The notes under the pieces: model-generated | What the model saw: the letters and a program-made list of their open reading frames with translations, nothing else | What the model was told of the DNA's origin: nothing | The model's database searches: none | In this document: positions 49,045 to 57,621 of the stretch, piece after piece | Layout of the letters: each line of letters starts with the position of its first letter | Numbering within the stretch: position 1 is the first letter of the stretch | Assembly: GCF_900186585.1 (NCBI RefSeq) | Contig: NZ_FYDD01000004.1 | Span: 682,001 to 746,000, forward strand | Origin: Massiliimalia timonensis | Lineage (GTDB): Bacteria; Bacillota; Clostridia; Oscillospirales; Ruminococcaceae | DNA: 64,000 nt | Direction of reading: 5' to 3' | Made by a program: the position numbers and the translations under genes

Positions 49045-49177
49045 TTTGAATATGGAAGAAACGCGGGAAGAACGGGACCATTCCAGCGCCCGGAGCCTGC
49101 TGCGGAGGCTCGAAAGGGGAAAGGAAGCAGACCTTACGTTCAGGAAGGAGATGGAAGGATGGGAATACCGGTATTGA
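49034..49177 (+). CDS. Small charged phage protein
   Basis: 47 residues, very rich in Glu and Arg (ETREERDHSSARSLLRRLERG), overlapping genes on both sides by 11 and 19 bases. It fills the space between genes as a real small gene would. Not recognised. Confidence 0.5.
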   Translation: MKVNLNMEETREERDHSSARSLLRRLERGKEADLTFRKEMEGWEYRY

Positions 49178-49767
49178 TCCTTGGGGAATCGGGTTCCGGG
49201 AAAAGCAGCAGCTTACGGAATTTTGAAACGGACGAGATCAGCATCTTTAATATTGCGGGAAAGCCGCTTCCGTTCCGGAAAAAGCTGTCCAAGGTAACCA
49301 CAAGCGATTACAAAACCATCATGGCCGGGTTGCAGCAAAGCCGAAAAAAGGTGTTCGCGATTGATGACAGCCAGTACTTGCTTTGCTTTGAATTATTTGA
49401 CAAAGCAAAAGAAACCGGCTTTCAAAAGTTTACAGATATGGCGGTAAACTTTTACCGTTTGATCCAATTTATCATCAAATCCCTGCCGGAGGACGTGGTG
49501 GTGTATTTTCTGCATCATGTGGAAACCACGGCGGAGGGAAAGACAAAAGCCAAAACCGTTGGAAAGATGCTGGACGAAAAGCTGACGGTGGAGGGGCTGT
49601 TTTCGATTGTACTGTTGTGCCAAACAGACGGGCAGCGCCATTATTTTGCGACCCAAAGCGACGGGTACACCACGGCCAAAAGCCCGATGGGGCTGTTTGA
49701 AAGCAATGAAATTGACAACGACCTGAAAATGGTAGACCAAAAAATACGGGAATATTGGGAAATATAG
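49159..49767 (+). CDS. Phage AAA/RecA-like ATPase
   Basis: The 202-residue protein has Walker A GESGSGKSS (residues 9-16) and a Walker B-like strand KKVFAIDDSQYL. It matches phage nucleotide-binding proteins (AAA_24 type) placed before a DUF669-like protein, a pair seen in phage recombination or replication modules. A GAAGGATG site precedes the start. Confidence 0.8.
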   Translation: MGIPVLILGESGSGKSSSLRNFETDEISIFNIAGKPLPFRKKLSKVTTSDYKTIMAGLQQSRKKVFAIDDSQYLLCFELFDKAKETGFQKFTDMAVNFYRLIQFIIKSLPEDVVVYFLHHVETTAEGKTKAKTVGKMLDEKLTVEGLFSIVLLCQTDGQRHYFATQSDGYTTAKSPMGLFESNEIDNDLKMVDQKIREYWEI

Positions 49768-49779
49768 GAGGAACACAGA

Positions 49780-50361
49780 ATGTACAAGCCAAGAAATTAT
49801 GAATCGACGCAGGAATTTGGAACCTTTGAACCATTGCAGTTAGGCGGGCATGTCTGCAAGATCTGCAAGGTGACGGAAACAACCTCCCGGAACGGGAAAC
49901 CGATGGCGGTGATCTGGCTGGACATCGCGGAAGGGGAGCAGAAAGGGTATTACGCCAAGATGTGGCAATCCGGCGACCGGAACAAGGAAAAATGGCCGTG
50001 CGCCGTTTACCAGCTGGAAGAGGACAGCAATGGAAATACCAATATGGGATACAAAACTTTTCTGGAGGCAGTAAAGCGATCCAATCCCGGGTTTGATGAA
50101 AACAGGCTGTGGGCTGACAACGGGAACGATTATCTGAAAAACAAGCTGATCGGCGGGGTATTTGGCCGGGAGCAGTATGAAAACAACCGGGGGGAATTGA
50201 GGTTTTCTACCAAATGCATATATTTCCGTGATGTTGAAACCATCAGAAAAGGGGTAGAAGTGCCGCCGGACAAGCTGTTAGAGGGCGCAAAGCCGCCCGT
50301 TTCCGACCCATTGAGCGATTACGAGCCGATCGTGACAGATGATGACGATATGCCGTTTTAA
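49780..50361 (+). CDS. DUF669-like phage ssDNA-binding protein with SSB tip
   Basis: The 193-residue protein has an OB-like N-terminal part (GHVCKICKVTETTSRNGKPMAVIWLDIAEG) and ends in DDDDMPF. That tail mimics the DDDIPF tip by which bacterial SSB recruits repair and replication proteins. It is the likely single-strand binder of the phage replication module. TAGGAGGAAC precedes the ATG. Confidence 0.75.
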   Translation: MYKPRNYESTQEFGTFEPLQLGGHVCKICKVTETTSRNGKPMAVIWLDIAEGEQKGYYAKMWQSGDRNKEKWPCAVYQLEEDSNGNTNMGYKTFLEAVKRSNPGFDENRLWADNGNDYLKNKLIGGVFGREQYENNRGELRFSTKCIYFRDVETIRKGVEVPPDKLLEGAKPPVSDPLSDYEPIVTDDDDMPF

Positions 50362-50396
50362 GAGTAAAATCAAAGATTTAACTCTGGAGTTTGCGC

Positions 50397-50426
50397 TTTT
50401 GCGGCAAAAAGCAAGCCGCAAATCCG
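50397..50426. repeat. Intergenic hairpin motif, copy A
   Basis: TTGCGGC pairs with GCCGCAA around AAAAAGCAA. The motif around GGCAAAAAGCAA recurs at 63115-63143 in another phage intergenic space. Confidence 0.45.
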
Positions 50427-50484
50427 TGAAAGCCGGAACCGCGCAACGTCCCGCAAGAGGAAATCCCGCAAAGGAGAACGAAAG

Positions 50485-51045
50485 ATGGCGTATGACAAAA
50501 AGACTTTTTTAAAAAGGGTCACCGTGTTAGTTGATACCAGAGAGCAAAAGAACCAGCATATCCTGTCGGCTTTCGATCAGCTGCATGTGAAGTATCAGGA
50601 CACAAAGCTTGATTACGGGGATTATTCCTTTTCGGTAGACGGGAAGGATTTTTCCCTTTCCTGTGTGGTGGAACGGAAAGGCTCGGCGGATGAGTTTTAT
50701 TCCAATATCACGCAGGACCGCCAGCGGATCGAAAAAGAGTTTTACGCGGCCAGCAGCATGGGGACGGACTTCACGCTGCTGGTGGAGGGGTGCGAGAGTA
50801 TGGAGGCGCTGCGGGGTGTCGAGGTGCCGGAATGGGAGCTGGCGCGCCTGCACCGGAAAGAAAAGGAGATCGGGAAGATCTGCTATTCCACCATTTATTC
50901 CTGGATGTGCGGCAACCGCTACCAGTTCCACCCGGTATTTATTTTGGACAGCCGGCAGACCGCGTTAAAGCTTTTAGAGATTTTTTACTGGTACTGGCAC
51001 AACTACAAACGGCTGACCGCCAGCAGGAGGAACCGAAAATGCTAG
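50485..51045 (+). CDS. ERCC4-domain nuclease
   Basis: The 186-residue protein has the XPF/ERCC4 nuclease core: VLVDTREQ, DYGDYSF and VERKGSADEFY, which form the metal site. In phages such stand-alone ERCC4 proteins act as structure-specific nucleases in replication or recombination. AAAGGAGAAC precedes the ATG. Its end overlaps the initiator-like gene by 7 bases. Confidence 0.85.
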   Translation: MAYDKKTFLKRVTVLVDTREQKNQHILSAFDQLHVKYQDTKLDYGDYSFSVDGKDFSLSCVVERKGSADEFYSNITQDRQRIEKEFYAASSMGTDFTLLVEGCESMEALRGVEVPEWELARLHRKEKEIGKICYSTIYSWMCGNRYQFHPVFILDSRQTALKLLEIFYWYWHNYKRLTASRRNRKC

Positions 51046-51548
51046 AAAACGGATTTGTAAAACTGCACAGGAGCCTGCTGAAATGGGAATGGTATGATGA
51101 TTTAAACACCTTTAAGCTGTTTATGCACCTGCTTTTGACGGTGAATTATTATGACAGGCAATGGCGGGGAAAGACCGTCAAAAGAGGCTCGCGAATTACC
51201 AGCTATGCGATACTTGCGAAAGAAACAAAGCTGTCAGTAAAATCGGTCAGGACTGCAATCAAACACTTGATTTCGACAGGCGAGGTGGCAAAGGTATCAA
51301 ATTCTGAATACACCATAATTACGGTAAATAATTACGATAAGTACCAAGACGCGGCAAACGAGCAGGCAGGCGAGGGGCAAGCAAAGGGCAAACAAGGGGC
51401 AGGCGAGGGGCAACAAAGTAAGAAAGATAAAGAAAGTAATAAGAATGAAAAAGAAGGGCCGCCCGTGCCGGCTGATGCGCCGGACGGTGCGGCTTATGAG
51501 ATGACAAGAGAGGAACGGCTGGAAAAGATCAAGCGGTTAAGGCGATAA
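51039..51548 (+). CDS. Phage replication initiator-like winged-helix protein
   Basis: The 169-residue protein begins FVKLHRSLLKWEWYDDLNTFKLFMHLLL, the DnaD/replisome-organiser N-terminal winged helix, and has a Gln/Gly/Lys-rich linker (AGEGQAKGKQGAGEGQQSKK). It probably binds the phage origin and helps load the helicase encoded next. CAGGAGGAACC precedes the ATG. Confidence 0.75.
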   Translation: MLENGFVKLHRSLLKWEWYDDLNTFKLFMHLLLTVNYYDRQWRGKTVKRGSRITSYAILAKETKLSVKSVRTAIKHLISTGEVAKVSNSEYTIITVNNYDKYQDAANEQAGEGQAKGKQGAGEGQQSKKDKESNKNEKEGPPVPADAPDGAAYEMTREERLEKIKRLRR

Positions 51549-51749
51549 CATAGAAAGCGGGGCTTTCTCAGCGTTTTGCCCTTTTCAGCCGGACAGCGCG
51601 GCTGAAATTTGGCTTCCGCTAAAACCGGGCAATTCCGCAAATAAGGAACATAGAAAGCGAAGCTTTCACGGCGAGTTGCGCCGCCGGCAATAAGGACAGC
51701 CGGCGTTTCAGCAGGCTGAAAACCGCACAACATCGCCAAGGCCGGGCGA
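51545..51749. repeat. Tandem 102-base structured repeat upstream of the primase-helicase
   Basis: AACATAGAAAGC starts at 51545 and again at 51647. Each copy begins with a GAAAGC-N3-GCTTTC hairpin. Copy 1 also has TTCAGCCG/CGGCTGAA and copy 2 GCCGGC/GCCGGC stems. No gene is evident. Position before replication genes suggests an origin or structured leader, but related elements may be a dispersed repeat of this lineage. Confidence 0.55.
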
Positions 51750-51761
51750 TTGGAGGCATTT

Positions 51762-53606
51762 ATGAGTTATGAACTAAAGCAATCGGACATATTGGATTTA
51801 GCCCACACCCTGGACGGCCGCACCCGCCAAAAAGGGGACGAGCTGTTTTTTCAGTACTGCCCCTACTGCCACGGGGGGCAAAGCCGGGACAAAAACACCT
51901 TTTCCGTGAATCTTCAGACTGGGACGTTCCACTGCTTCCGTTCCTCCTGCGGAAGGTCGGGGCACTTTGTAGAGCTGGCCCGTGACTTTGGCTACCAGCT
52001 GGACTTTGGGGAAAACTGGCGGGAAAAGAAATTTAAACGCCTGCCTCAAAAGGAGATCACCGTCCGCGACCCCGCGGTGGAATGGCTGAAAACAAGAGGG
52101 ATCAGCGAAGAGACAACGCGGCTTTACCATATCACGACGCGGAAGAAGGACAAAAGCGTTTTGGTGTTCCCGTTTTACAACGAAAACCATGTGCTGGAAT
52201 TTGTGAAATACCGGAACACCGACCCCCAGCGGATCAAAGACCACGGCAAAGAGTTCTGCGAAAAGGACACCAAGCCGATCCTGTTCGGAATGGACCATTG
52301 CCAAGGGTTTGAAAGGCTGGTCATTACCGAGGGGCAGATCGACAGCCTGACATTGGCCGAATGCGGTGTGAGGAACGCGGTGAGCGTTCCAACAGGGTGC
52401 AAGGGATTCACCTTTTTAAACTACATATGGGACTGGATCACGAAGTTTTCGGAAGTGGTGGTATTTGGAGATCACGAAAACGGGAGGATCACCCTGCTGG
52501 ACGAATTGCAGAAAAAACTTCCGATAAAAGTAAAGGCGGTTCAACCGAAAGACTATTTGGGCGAAAAGGACGCAAACGACATTTACCAAAAGTACGGCAG
52601 GCAAGCGATTCTGACAGCGGTAGAAAACGCCCAGGTGGTGCCGGTAAAGTGCGTGAAGCGTCTCAGTGATGTGAAAAGCGTGGATTTATCAGCCTTGCCG
52701 AAAATAGAAACCGGTATTGTTGAATTGGACAAGCTGATCGGCGGCCTTTATTTTGGACAGGTCATTTTACTGACTGGGAGAAGAGGGGAAGGAAAATCGA
52801 CCTTTCTTTCCCAGTTGGCGGTAGAAGCGATTGATAAAGATTATCCGGTGTTTCTTTACTCCGGAGAGTTAGCGGATTATCATGTGAAAAATTGGATGGA
52901 TCTCCAGAGCGCGGGGCCGGATCATATTATCATTCACCAAAATAAGTATGAACAGGAATCCTTCTCTCTGGACAACGACACAATAGAAAAAATAAACCGG
53001 TGGTATGGAGACCGGGCATATATTTTTGACAATACGGTTTTAGACGCGGACATGGAAGAAACAGAGAGCTTGACAAAGACGATCGAAAGCAGCATTCAGC
53101 GGTATGGGATCAAAATGGTCTGCATTGATAATCTGATGACCGCAATGGACGCTATGCCTGGCGAGGACTTTTATCAGGCGCAGTCCCAGTTTGTGAAGCG
53201 GCTGAAAAAGCTTGCGGTGAAATATGACGTGGTGGTGATCTTAGTTGCCCACCCAAGGAAAACGAAAGAAGCAATTTCTAACGACGATGTTTCCGGCTCG
53301 TCTGACATTACCAACCGTGTCGACGTGGTGCTGTCCTATTCCCGGAATGAAAAAAAGTCTGAAGATATGCCGGACCAGTGCGACAGCAAGCTTTCCGTTT
53401 TAAAAAACCGGCTGACTGGGCGCCTTACCAGAGCTGGGAAAGAAATAGAACTATTTTACAGTAATATGTCAAAGCGGGTGACATCACTGGAATCGCCGGA
53501 GCGTACTTATCGCTGGGAAATAAACGAGCGCAGCGAACTGCTCAATCTGGACGAAATGAAGCTGTTTGAAGCGGAAGAGTGGGAGGACCTGACAGATGAA
53601 CTTTGA
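51762..53606 (+). CDS. Primase-helicase (gp4/Twinkle type)
   Basis: The 614-residue protein joins a CHC2-like zinc finger (Cys33, Cys36, Cys58, Cys63), a TOPRIM primase region (VITEGQIDSLTLAE, then VVFGDHEN) and a DnaB/RecA-like helicase with Walker A GRRGEGKS (339-346) and MVCIDNLMTAMD. It should lay primers and unwind DNA at the phage fork. ATG 51762 follows GATTGGAGG. Confidence 0.92.
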   Translation: MSYELKQSDILDLAHTLDGRTRQKGDELFFQYCPYCHGGQSRDKNTFSVNLQTGTFHCFRSSCGRSGHFVELARDFGYQLDFGENWREKKFKRLPQKEITVRDPAVEWLKTRGISEETTRLYHITTRKKDKSVLVFPFYNENHVLEFVKYRNTDPQRIKDHGKEFCEKDTKPILFGMDHCQGFERLVITEGQIDSLTLAECGVRNAVSVPTGCKGFTFLNYIWDWITKFSEVVVFGDHENGRITLLDELQKKLPIKVKAVQPKDYLGEKDANDIYQKYGRQAILTAVENAQVVPVKCVKRLSDVKSVDLSALPKIETGIVELDKLIGGLYFGQVILLTGRRGEGKSTFLSQLAVEAIDKDYPVFLYSGELADYHVKNWMDLQSAGPDHIIIHQNKYEQESFSLDNDTIEKINRWYGDRAYIFDNTVLDADMEETESLTKTIESSIQRYGIKMVCIDNLMTAMDAMPGEDFYQAQSQFVKRLKKLAVKYDVVVILVAHPRKTKEAISNDDVSGSSDITNRVDVVLSYSRNEKKSEDMPDQCDSKLSVLKNRLTGRLTRAGKEIELFYSNMSKRVTSLESPERTYRWEINERSELLNLDEMKLFEAEEWEDLTDEL

Positions 53607-54009
53607 GGAACTGGAAAAGCTGGTGATAAAAAAGGCTCCTCTTCCCATGTCTGGAAGGTATGAAGAAACAGTGTGCTTTTTGGCGCTGCGCGGGCTTTAC
53701 ACCAGCCTTGCCGGCAAACGGATTACAAAAGAGCAGGCAGTGAAGGAACGGGTACAACTAAAAAAGGAATTTTATCACATGTGCTGGCTGCATGACCGCT
53801 ACGCGGCCGCGCTGGCGCAGTATCAGGAGTTTTTACGCCTGGCGGGAAGATACCGCCCGGAGATATTAGGCGCGCTGGAACGGCACGCGGAGCCGGCAGA
53901 AGCGATGCGGCTGATGGCGGACTGCATTGCTTCGCTTTGCCAGGACAAGGTGTTTGCGCAGCGGGCAGTAAAGTTATTGGAGGAACAGGATGCAAAGAAA
54001 GAGATGTAA
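53596..54009 (+). CDS. Phage hypothetical helical protein
   Basis: 137 residues, helix-rich, overlapping the primase-helicase end by 11 bases and the next gene by 20. No family is recognised. Its position suggests a helper in replication. Confidence 0.6.
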   Translation: MNFEELEKLVIKKAPLPMSGRYEETVCFLALRGLYTSLAGKRITKEQAVKERVQLKKEFYHMCWLHDRYAAALAQYQEFLRLAGRYRPEILGALERHAEPAEAMRLMADCIASLCQDKVFAQRAVKLLEEQDAKKEM

Positions 54010-54241
54010 AGCGTGCGGGAGAAGCTACTACGGCCACGGGAACAGCTTTTACTGCAAGGACTGCCGCGGGGAGATGGAGCGAAGCCTGCGCCGGAAACGG
54101 ACAGGGTACGACCCGATGGGGTGGTACAAAAAGATTGTAGCGGACCAAAAGGCGGGGAAATACTCCGGTGTAAAGGGCGCTAAGATCAACAGCGATTTTT
54201 CTAAAATAGACCGAAAACACGCAAGGGGGAATGAACGATGA
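53990..54241 (+). CDS. Small zinc-finger phage protein
   Basis: 83 residues with an N-terminal zinc finger CKACG...CKDC and a basic middle region, likely binding nucleic acid. TTGGAGGAACAGG precedes the ATG. It overlaps the next gene by 4 bases (ATGA). Confidence 0.65.
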   Translation: MQRKRCKACGRSYYGHGNSFYCKDCRGEMERSLRRKRTGYDPMGWYKKIVADQKAGKYSGVKGAKINSDFSKIDRKHARGNER

Positions 54242-54390
54242 CAAATCAAGAATTAGAACAGATGATAGCATATGAAAATCAGGCCAACAGCAATGCGAAC
54301 AGCGCGCAGCGCTGGCAAAAGCAGGCGCAGGAGCTTGAAAGGGAATTGGAACAGGTCAAGGCGGAGCTGGAAAGCCTGAAAGGGGAATAG
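54238..54390 (+). CDS. Small coiled-coil phage protein
   Basis: 50 residues, Gln/Glu-rich (QELERELEQVKAELESLKGE), a single predicted coiled coil. Coupled by ATGA to the previous gene. Confidence 0.55.
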   Translation: MTNQELEQMIAYENQANSNANSAQRWQKQAQELERELEQVKAELESLKGE

Positions 54391-54392
54391 CC

Positions 54393-54749
54393 ATGTACGA
54401 AACACTGACGTTCCGGGCGAAAGAAGCGGATCAGGAAATAAAGTCAGACGCGGGGAAATGGAGGATCACCCTAGTGCCGCCGCAGATCATCTTTGACATT
54501 GCCGAGGTACGGGAATACGGGGTGAAAAAATACAAGGACCCGGAAAACTGGAAACGGGTGGAAAAGGCGCGGTATGTCAACGCGTTGTTCCGGCACCTGT
54601 TTGTGTGGCTTACAAGCCCATATTCCAGCGACCGGGAAAGCGGGATCAGCCATTTAAAGCACGCGGCCTGCAATATGGCTTTCTTGTGCGAGCTGCAAGC
54701 CCGTGAAGAAAAGGAGCTGGAACGCTTGGAAGAGGAGATCACGGCATGA
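54393..54749 (+). CDS. dATP/dGTP diphosphohydrolase N-terminal-type protein
   Basis: The 118-residue protein carries LVPPQIIFDIAEVREYGVKKY, DPENWKRVEKARYVNALFRHL and SGISHLKHAACNMAFLCEL, the pattern of the phage dNTP diphosphohydrolase (DUF5664-like) family. Members are thought to trim dNTP pools. No purZ or datZ partner is seen here, so base modification cannot be inferred. AAAGGGGAATAG precedes the ATG. Confidence 0.7.
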   Translation: MYETLTFRAKEADQEIKSDAGKWRITLVPPQIIFDIAEVREYGVKKYKDPENWKRVEKARYVNALFRHLFVWLTSPYSSDRESGISHLKHAACNMAFLCELQAREEKELERLEEEITA

Positions 54750-54937
54750 CGGGGGAAGAACGGATAAAAATCCGTAAGGGGCAGATCATGCTGTGCCGGG
54801 TGTTGATTCAAAAGGCGCTGGCGATGAAAGACCAACGGATCGCTTGGAGAGAACAGGAAGCCATGCGATACGAAGCGATGATCGAAGGCTGGGAAAGGGA
54901 GATCGAAGAACTTGAAAAACAAAACGGACAATCCTAG
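54746..54937 (+). CDS. Small charged phage protein
   Basis: 63 residues, mostly helical and charged (WREQEAMRYEAMIEGWEREIEELEK). ATGA overlap with the upstream gene. Not recognised. Confidence 0.5.
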   Translation: MTGEERIKIRKGQIMLCRVLIQKALAMKDQRIAWREQEAMRYEAMIEGWEREIEELEKQNGQS

Positions 54938-55016
54938 GAAGTTTATCAACCGTGTGATTGGTACGGCGAGCGGGAAAGACCGGAGCAAAGCCGGGAGGAG
55001 GAAAAAGAGGAAATGA
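54912..55016 (+). CDS. Possible 34-residue basic phage peptide
   Basis: TTG start with GGGAGA upstream; the peptide is highly basic and ends KAGRRKKRK. It overlaps the previous gene and ends just before the next. It is short, so chance is possible. Confidence 0.3.
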   Translation: MKNKTDNPRKFINRVIGTASGKDRSKAGRRKKRK

Positions 55017-55020
55017 GGGA

Positions 55021-55143
55021 ATGGATCGCATGATTCGTAAGCTGATTGCCGTTCCCATTGGCTTTATCGGGATCGGGGTCATCGTTCTGGGCGTTTTGAT
55101 CGAGGGGCTGGCAGAAATGATTTTGAGCGCGGGGGAGGGATAA
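55021..55143 (+). CDS. Small single-pass membrane phage protein
   Basis: 40 residues with one membrane helix (AVPIGFIGIGVIVLGVLI) and a short polar tail. AAAGAGGAAATGAGGG lies just before the ATG. Could be a holin-like or regulatory micropeptide, but nothing decides this. Confidence 0.5.
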   Translation: MDRMIRKLIAVPIGFIGIGVIVLGVLIEGLAEMILSAGEG

Positions 55144-55145
55144 AA

Positions 55146-55382
55146 GTGCCAAATTATGGGGCTGAGATCATCTGCCCATTTTTTATTGCATTATATGATA
55201 CAAAAAATTCTTACCGAATCGTCTGCGAGGGGCTTTGCCCGGAGGCGAGCACCGCAATAGGATTTCGTCAAAAACAGGCGATGAATGAATGGCGGCACCG
55301 ATATTGCCTGACGTTTCATTATAAAACCTGCCCTTACGCCAAGGCGCTGGCCAAGCAATATGAACAGGAGGAAAAGAAATGA
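55146..55382 (+). CDS. Cysteine-patterned phage protein
   Basis: 78 residues with spaced cysteines (ICPFF, CEGLCPEAS, YCLTFHYKTCPYAK) forming a probable zinc site, a pattern shared by many Firmicutes phage proteins of unknown function. GTG start; overlaps the next ATG by 4 bases. Confidence 0.65.
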   Translation: MPNYGAEIICPFFIALYDTKNSYRIVCEGLCPEASTAIGFRQKQAMNEWRHRYCLTFHYKTCPYAKALAKQYEQEEKK

Positions 55383-55675
55383 AAACGATGGAAGAAAAAT
55401 GCTCTGCCGCGGCCTTGCGCATCAAGGAACTGAGCAAGAAGCTAAAAGCAGCGGAACACTTGCTGGAGATAAAACAGCAGCAGCTTGTAAAAGAACAGGC
55501 CCGCTTAGCGGCAAACTTACAATTCACTGCCTATTTTATCTGTAAGGCAGGAAAAACCCAGATCCCTTATGACGAGCTAAAAAGCGCGGCCGCGGACAGG
55601 GTGCGGATGCGCTATGACCCGGACAAGCGGGTGATTACTGCGCAATACCTGGAAGATAAGGATAAAAAAGACTGA
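55379..55675 (+). CDS. Phage hypothetical protein
   Basis: 98 residues, an N-terminal coiled coil and a C-terminal segment VRMRYDPDKRVITAQYL. Coupled by ATGA to the preceding gene and last of the early block before the terminase genes. Confidence 0.55.
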   Translation: MKTMEEKCSAAALRIKELSKKLKAAEHLLEIKQQQLVKEQARLAANLQFTAYFICKAGKTQIPYDELKSAAADRVRMRYDPDKRVITAQYLEDKDKKD

Positions 55676-55727
55676 AAAGGGCGATTTTGAACCCCCGACC
55701 CTGTAAGATATAGGGAGAGGTGATCAT

Positions 55728-56171
55728 TTGGCAGATTGGGCAAAAATCAAAACAGAATATATCACCACCGTTTCCAGCTACCGGAAGCTGGCCAAGAAGC
55801 ACGCGGTTTCCCTAAAGGCTTTGGCAATGCGGGCAAAGGACGAGGAATGGACCAAGCTGAGAAGGGATTTTCAGGACAAAACCACTACAAAAATAGTACA
55901 AGAAACATCAGATATTTTAGCCGAGGGCCAGGCCGGGCGCTTAAAACGGATTTTACAGATTGGGGACGAGGTGCTTGTCTGCTTGCAAAAGGCGGTGGGT
56001 GAGCTTTCAAACGAGGAAAAAATTGATACCTATCGTGCCCGCCAGATCGTGCAGTCATTAAAGGATTTAAAAGAGATACAAACGGCTGATGAAAAGGCTG
56101 ACAAGCCTCAGGCCGGCGGTGTGGTGATCCTTTCCCAGGTGCTTTCTGAACAGGAAGGGGAATCGATGTGA
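55728..56171 (+). CDS. terS: Terminase small subunit
   Basis: The 147-residue protein begins with a helix-turn-helix (SYRKLAKKHAVSLKALAMRAKDEEW), followed by helical oligomerisation segments. It sits directly before the large subunit and overlaps it by 4 bases. TTG 55728 follows GGGAGAGGTG. It recognises phage DNA for packaging. Confidence 0.75.
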   Translation: MADWAKIKTEYITTVSSYRKLAKKHAVSLKALAMRAKDEEWTKLRRDFQDKTTTKIVQETSDILAEGQAGRLKRILQIGDEVLVCLQKAVGELSNEEKIDTYRARQIVQSLKDLKEIQTADEKADKPQAGGVVILSQVLSEQEGESM

Positions 56172-57607
56172 AACAGGTGATATGGTCGCCGCAGCCACAG
56201 CAGGCGCGTTTTATGGAGCGTCCGGAATACGAGTGTTTATACGGCGGCGCGGCCGGCGGCGGAAAATCGGATGCGCTGATTGCGGAGGCTCTGCGGCAGG
56301 TGGAAATTCCGCATTATAAGGGGTTGATTTTGCGGAAAACCTTTCCGCAGCTATCGGAATTGATCGACAAAAGCTTATCCCTTTATCCCAAGGCATATCC
56401 GGGGGCGAAATACAACAGCACTGCCCACACATGGACCTTTCCTTCCGGGGCGAAGATCATATTTGGCAGCTTAAACCATACCCAGGACAAAATCAACTAC
56501 CAGGGAAAAGCATATGATTTTATTGGCTTTGACGAATTGACTCATTTTACCTTAGAAGAATACATGTACCTATATTCCAGAAACCGCCCGAACGGCCCGG
56601 GAACGCGGGTGTATATCCGGGCGACCACCAACCCCGGCGGGATAGGGCACGGCTGGGTAAAGGAACGGTTTATTACCCCGGCGCCGCCTATGACCACGAT
56701 CCAAACGGAGGTAGAGGTAGCGCGCCCAGACGGCAGCCGGGCGTTGATGAAGCGGAGCCGGGTATTTGTGCCCGCCACAGTGTTTGACAATAAAAAGCTG
56801 CTGGAAAACGACCCGAACTATCTGGCAAACCTTGCCATGATGCCGGAGGCGGAAAAAAACGCCCTGCTTTACGGAAGCTGGGACAGCTTTGACGGGCAGG
56901 TGTTTACCGAATGGAAAAACGACCCGGCGCATTATGACGACCAGCGGTTTACCCATGTGATCCGCCCGTTTTCCATCCCAAAGGATTGGAAGATTTACCG
57001 GGGGTTTGACTTTGGGTATGCAAAGCCCTTTTCGGTGGGCTGGTACGCGGTAGACCACGAGGGAAGAATTTACCGGATCAAGGAATTTTACGGCTGTACG
57101 GGAACCCCTAATGTAGGGGTGCGGTATGAGCCGGCTAAAATTGCTGGGGAAATCAAACAGGCGGAGCAGGACGACCCTATGCTTCGGGGGAGAAAGATCA
57201 TTGGGATTGCGGACCCGTCCATTTTTGACGAGAGCCGGGGGGAATCGGTGGCGAGAATGATGGAACGGCAGGGCGTATACTGGGAGCCGGGGGACAACAC
57301 CCGCATTGCCGGGAAGATGCAATACCATTACCGGCTGGCCTTTGACAAGGAGGGAATCCCCATGTTTTACACCTTTTCCACCTGCAAGCACTTTATCCGC
57401 ACGATCCCGGTGCTTGTTTATGATCAACGGCATGTGGAGGACGTCGATTCCTCGCAGGAGGATCACATTTACGACGAGTGCCGGTATGTTTTTATGGAAC
57501 ACCCAATTTCCCCGCGGCAGAACGAGCCGCCCGTACAGGAGCTTTTTGACCCGTTGGAGCTGCACCAAACGGGCCGGCGGGACCCATATACATTTTACCG
57601 GTTATGA
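56168..57607 (+). CDS. terL: Terminase large subunit
   Basis: The 479-residue packaging motor has Walker A GGAAGGGKS (residues 26-34), Walker B FIGFDELTHF, coupling motif ATTNPGG and an RNaseH-like nuclease (RGFDFGYAKPF, IADPSIFD). It starts at GTG overlapping terS and overlaps the upstream frame of the portal gene. It cuts and drives DNA into the prohead. Confidence 0.95.
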   Translation: MKQVIWSPQPQQARFMERPEYECLYGGAAGGGKSDALIAEALRQVEIPHYKGLILRKTFPQLSELIDKSLSLYPKAYPGAKYNSTAHTWTFPSGAKIIFGSLNHTQDKINYQGKAYDFIGFDELTHFTLEEYMYLYSRNRPNGPGTRVYIRATTNPGGIGHGWVKERFITPAPPMTTIQTEVEVARPDGSRALMKRSRVFVPATVFDNKKLLENDPNYLANLAMMPEAEKNALLYGSWDSFDGQVFTEWKNDPAHYDDQRFTHVIRPFSIPKDWKIYRGFDFGYAKPFSVGWYAVDHEGRIYRIKEFYGCTGTPNVGVRYEPAKIAGEIKQAEQDDPMLRGRKIIGIADPSIFDESRGESVARMMERQGVYWEPGDNTRIAGKMQYHYRLAFDKEGIPMFYTFSTCKHFIRTIPVLVYDQRHVEDVDSSQEDHIYDECRYVFMEHPISPRQNEPPVQELFDPLELHQTGRRDPYTFYRL

Positions 57608-57621
57608 CAGGAGGAGCACAG

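Noticed and set aside
54393-54749. Diaminopurine (Z) genome system
   Set aside because: No purZ, datZ or modified polymerase gene is visible in the window.
56570-57568. Open frame antisense to the terminase large subunit
   Set aside because: Shadow frame inside a well-supported gene; no independent signals.
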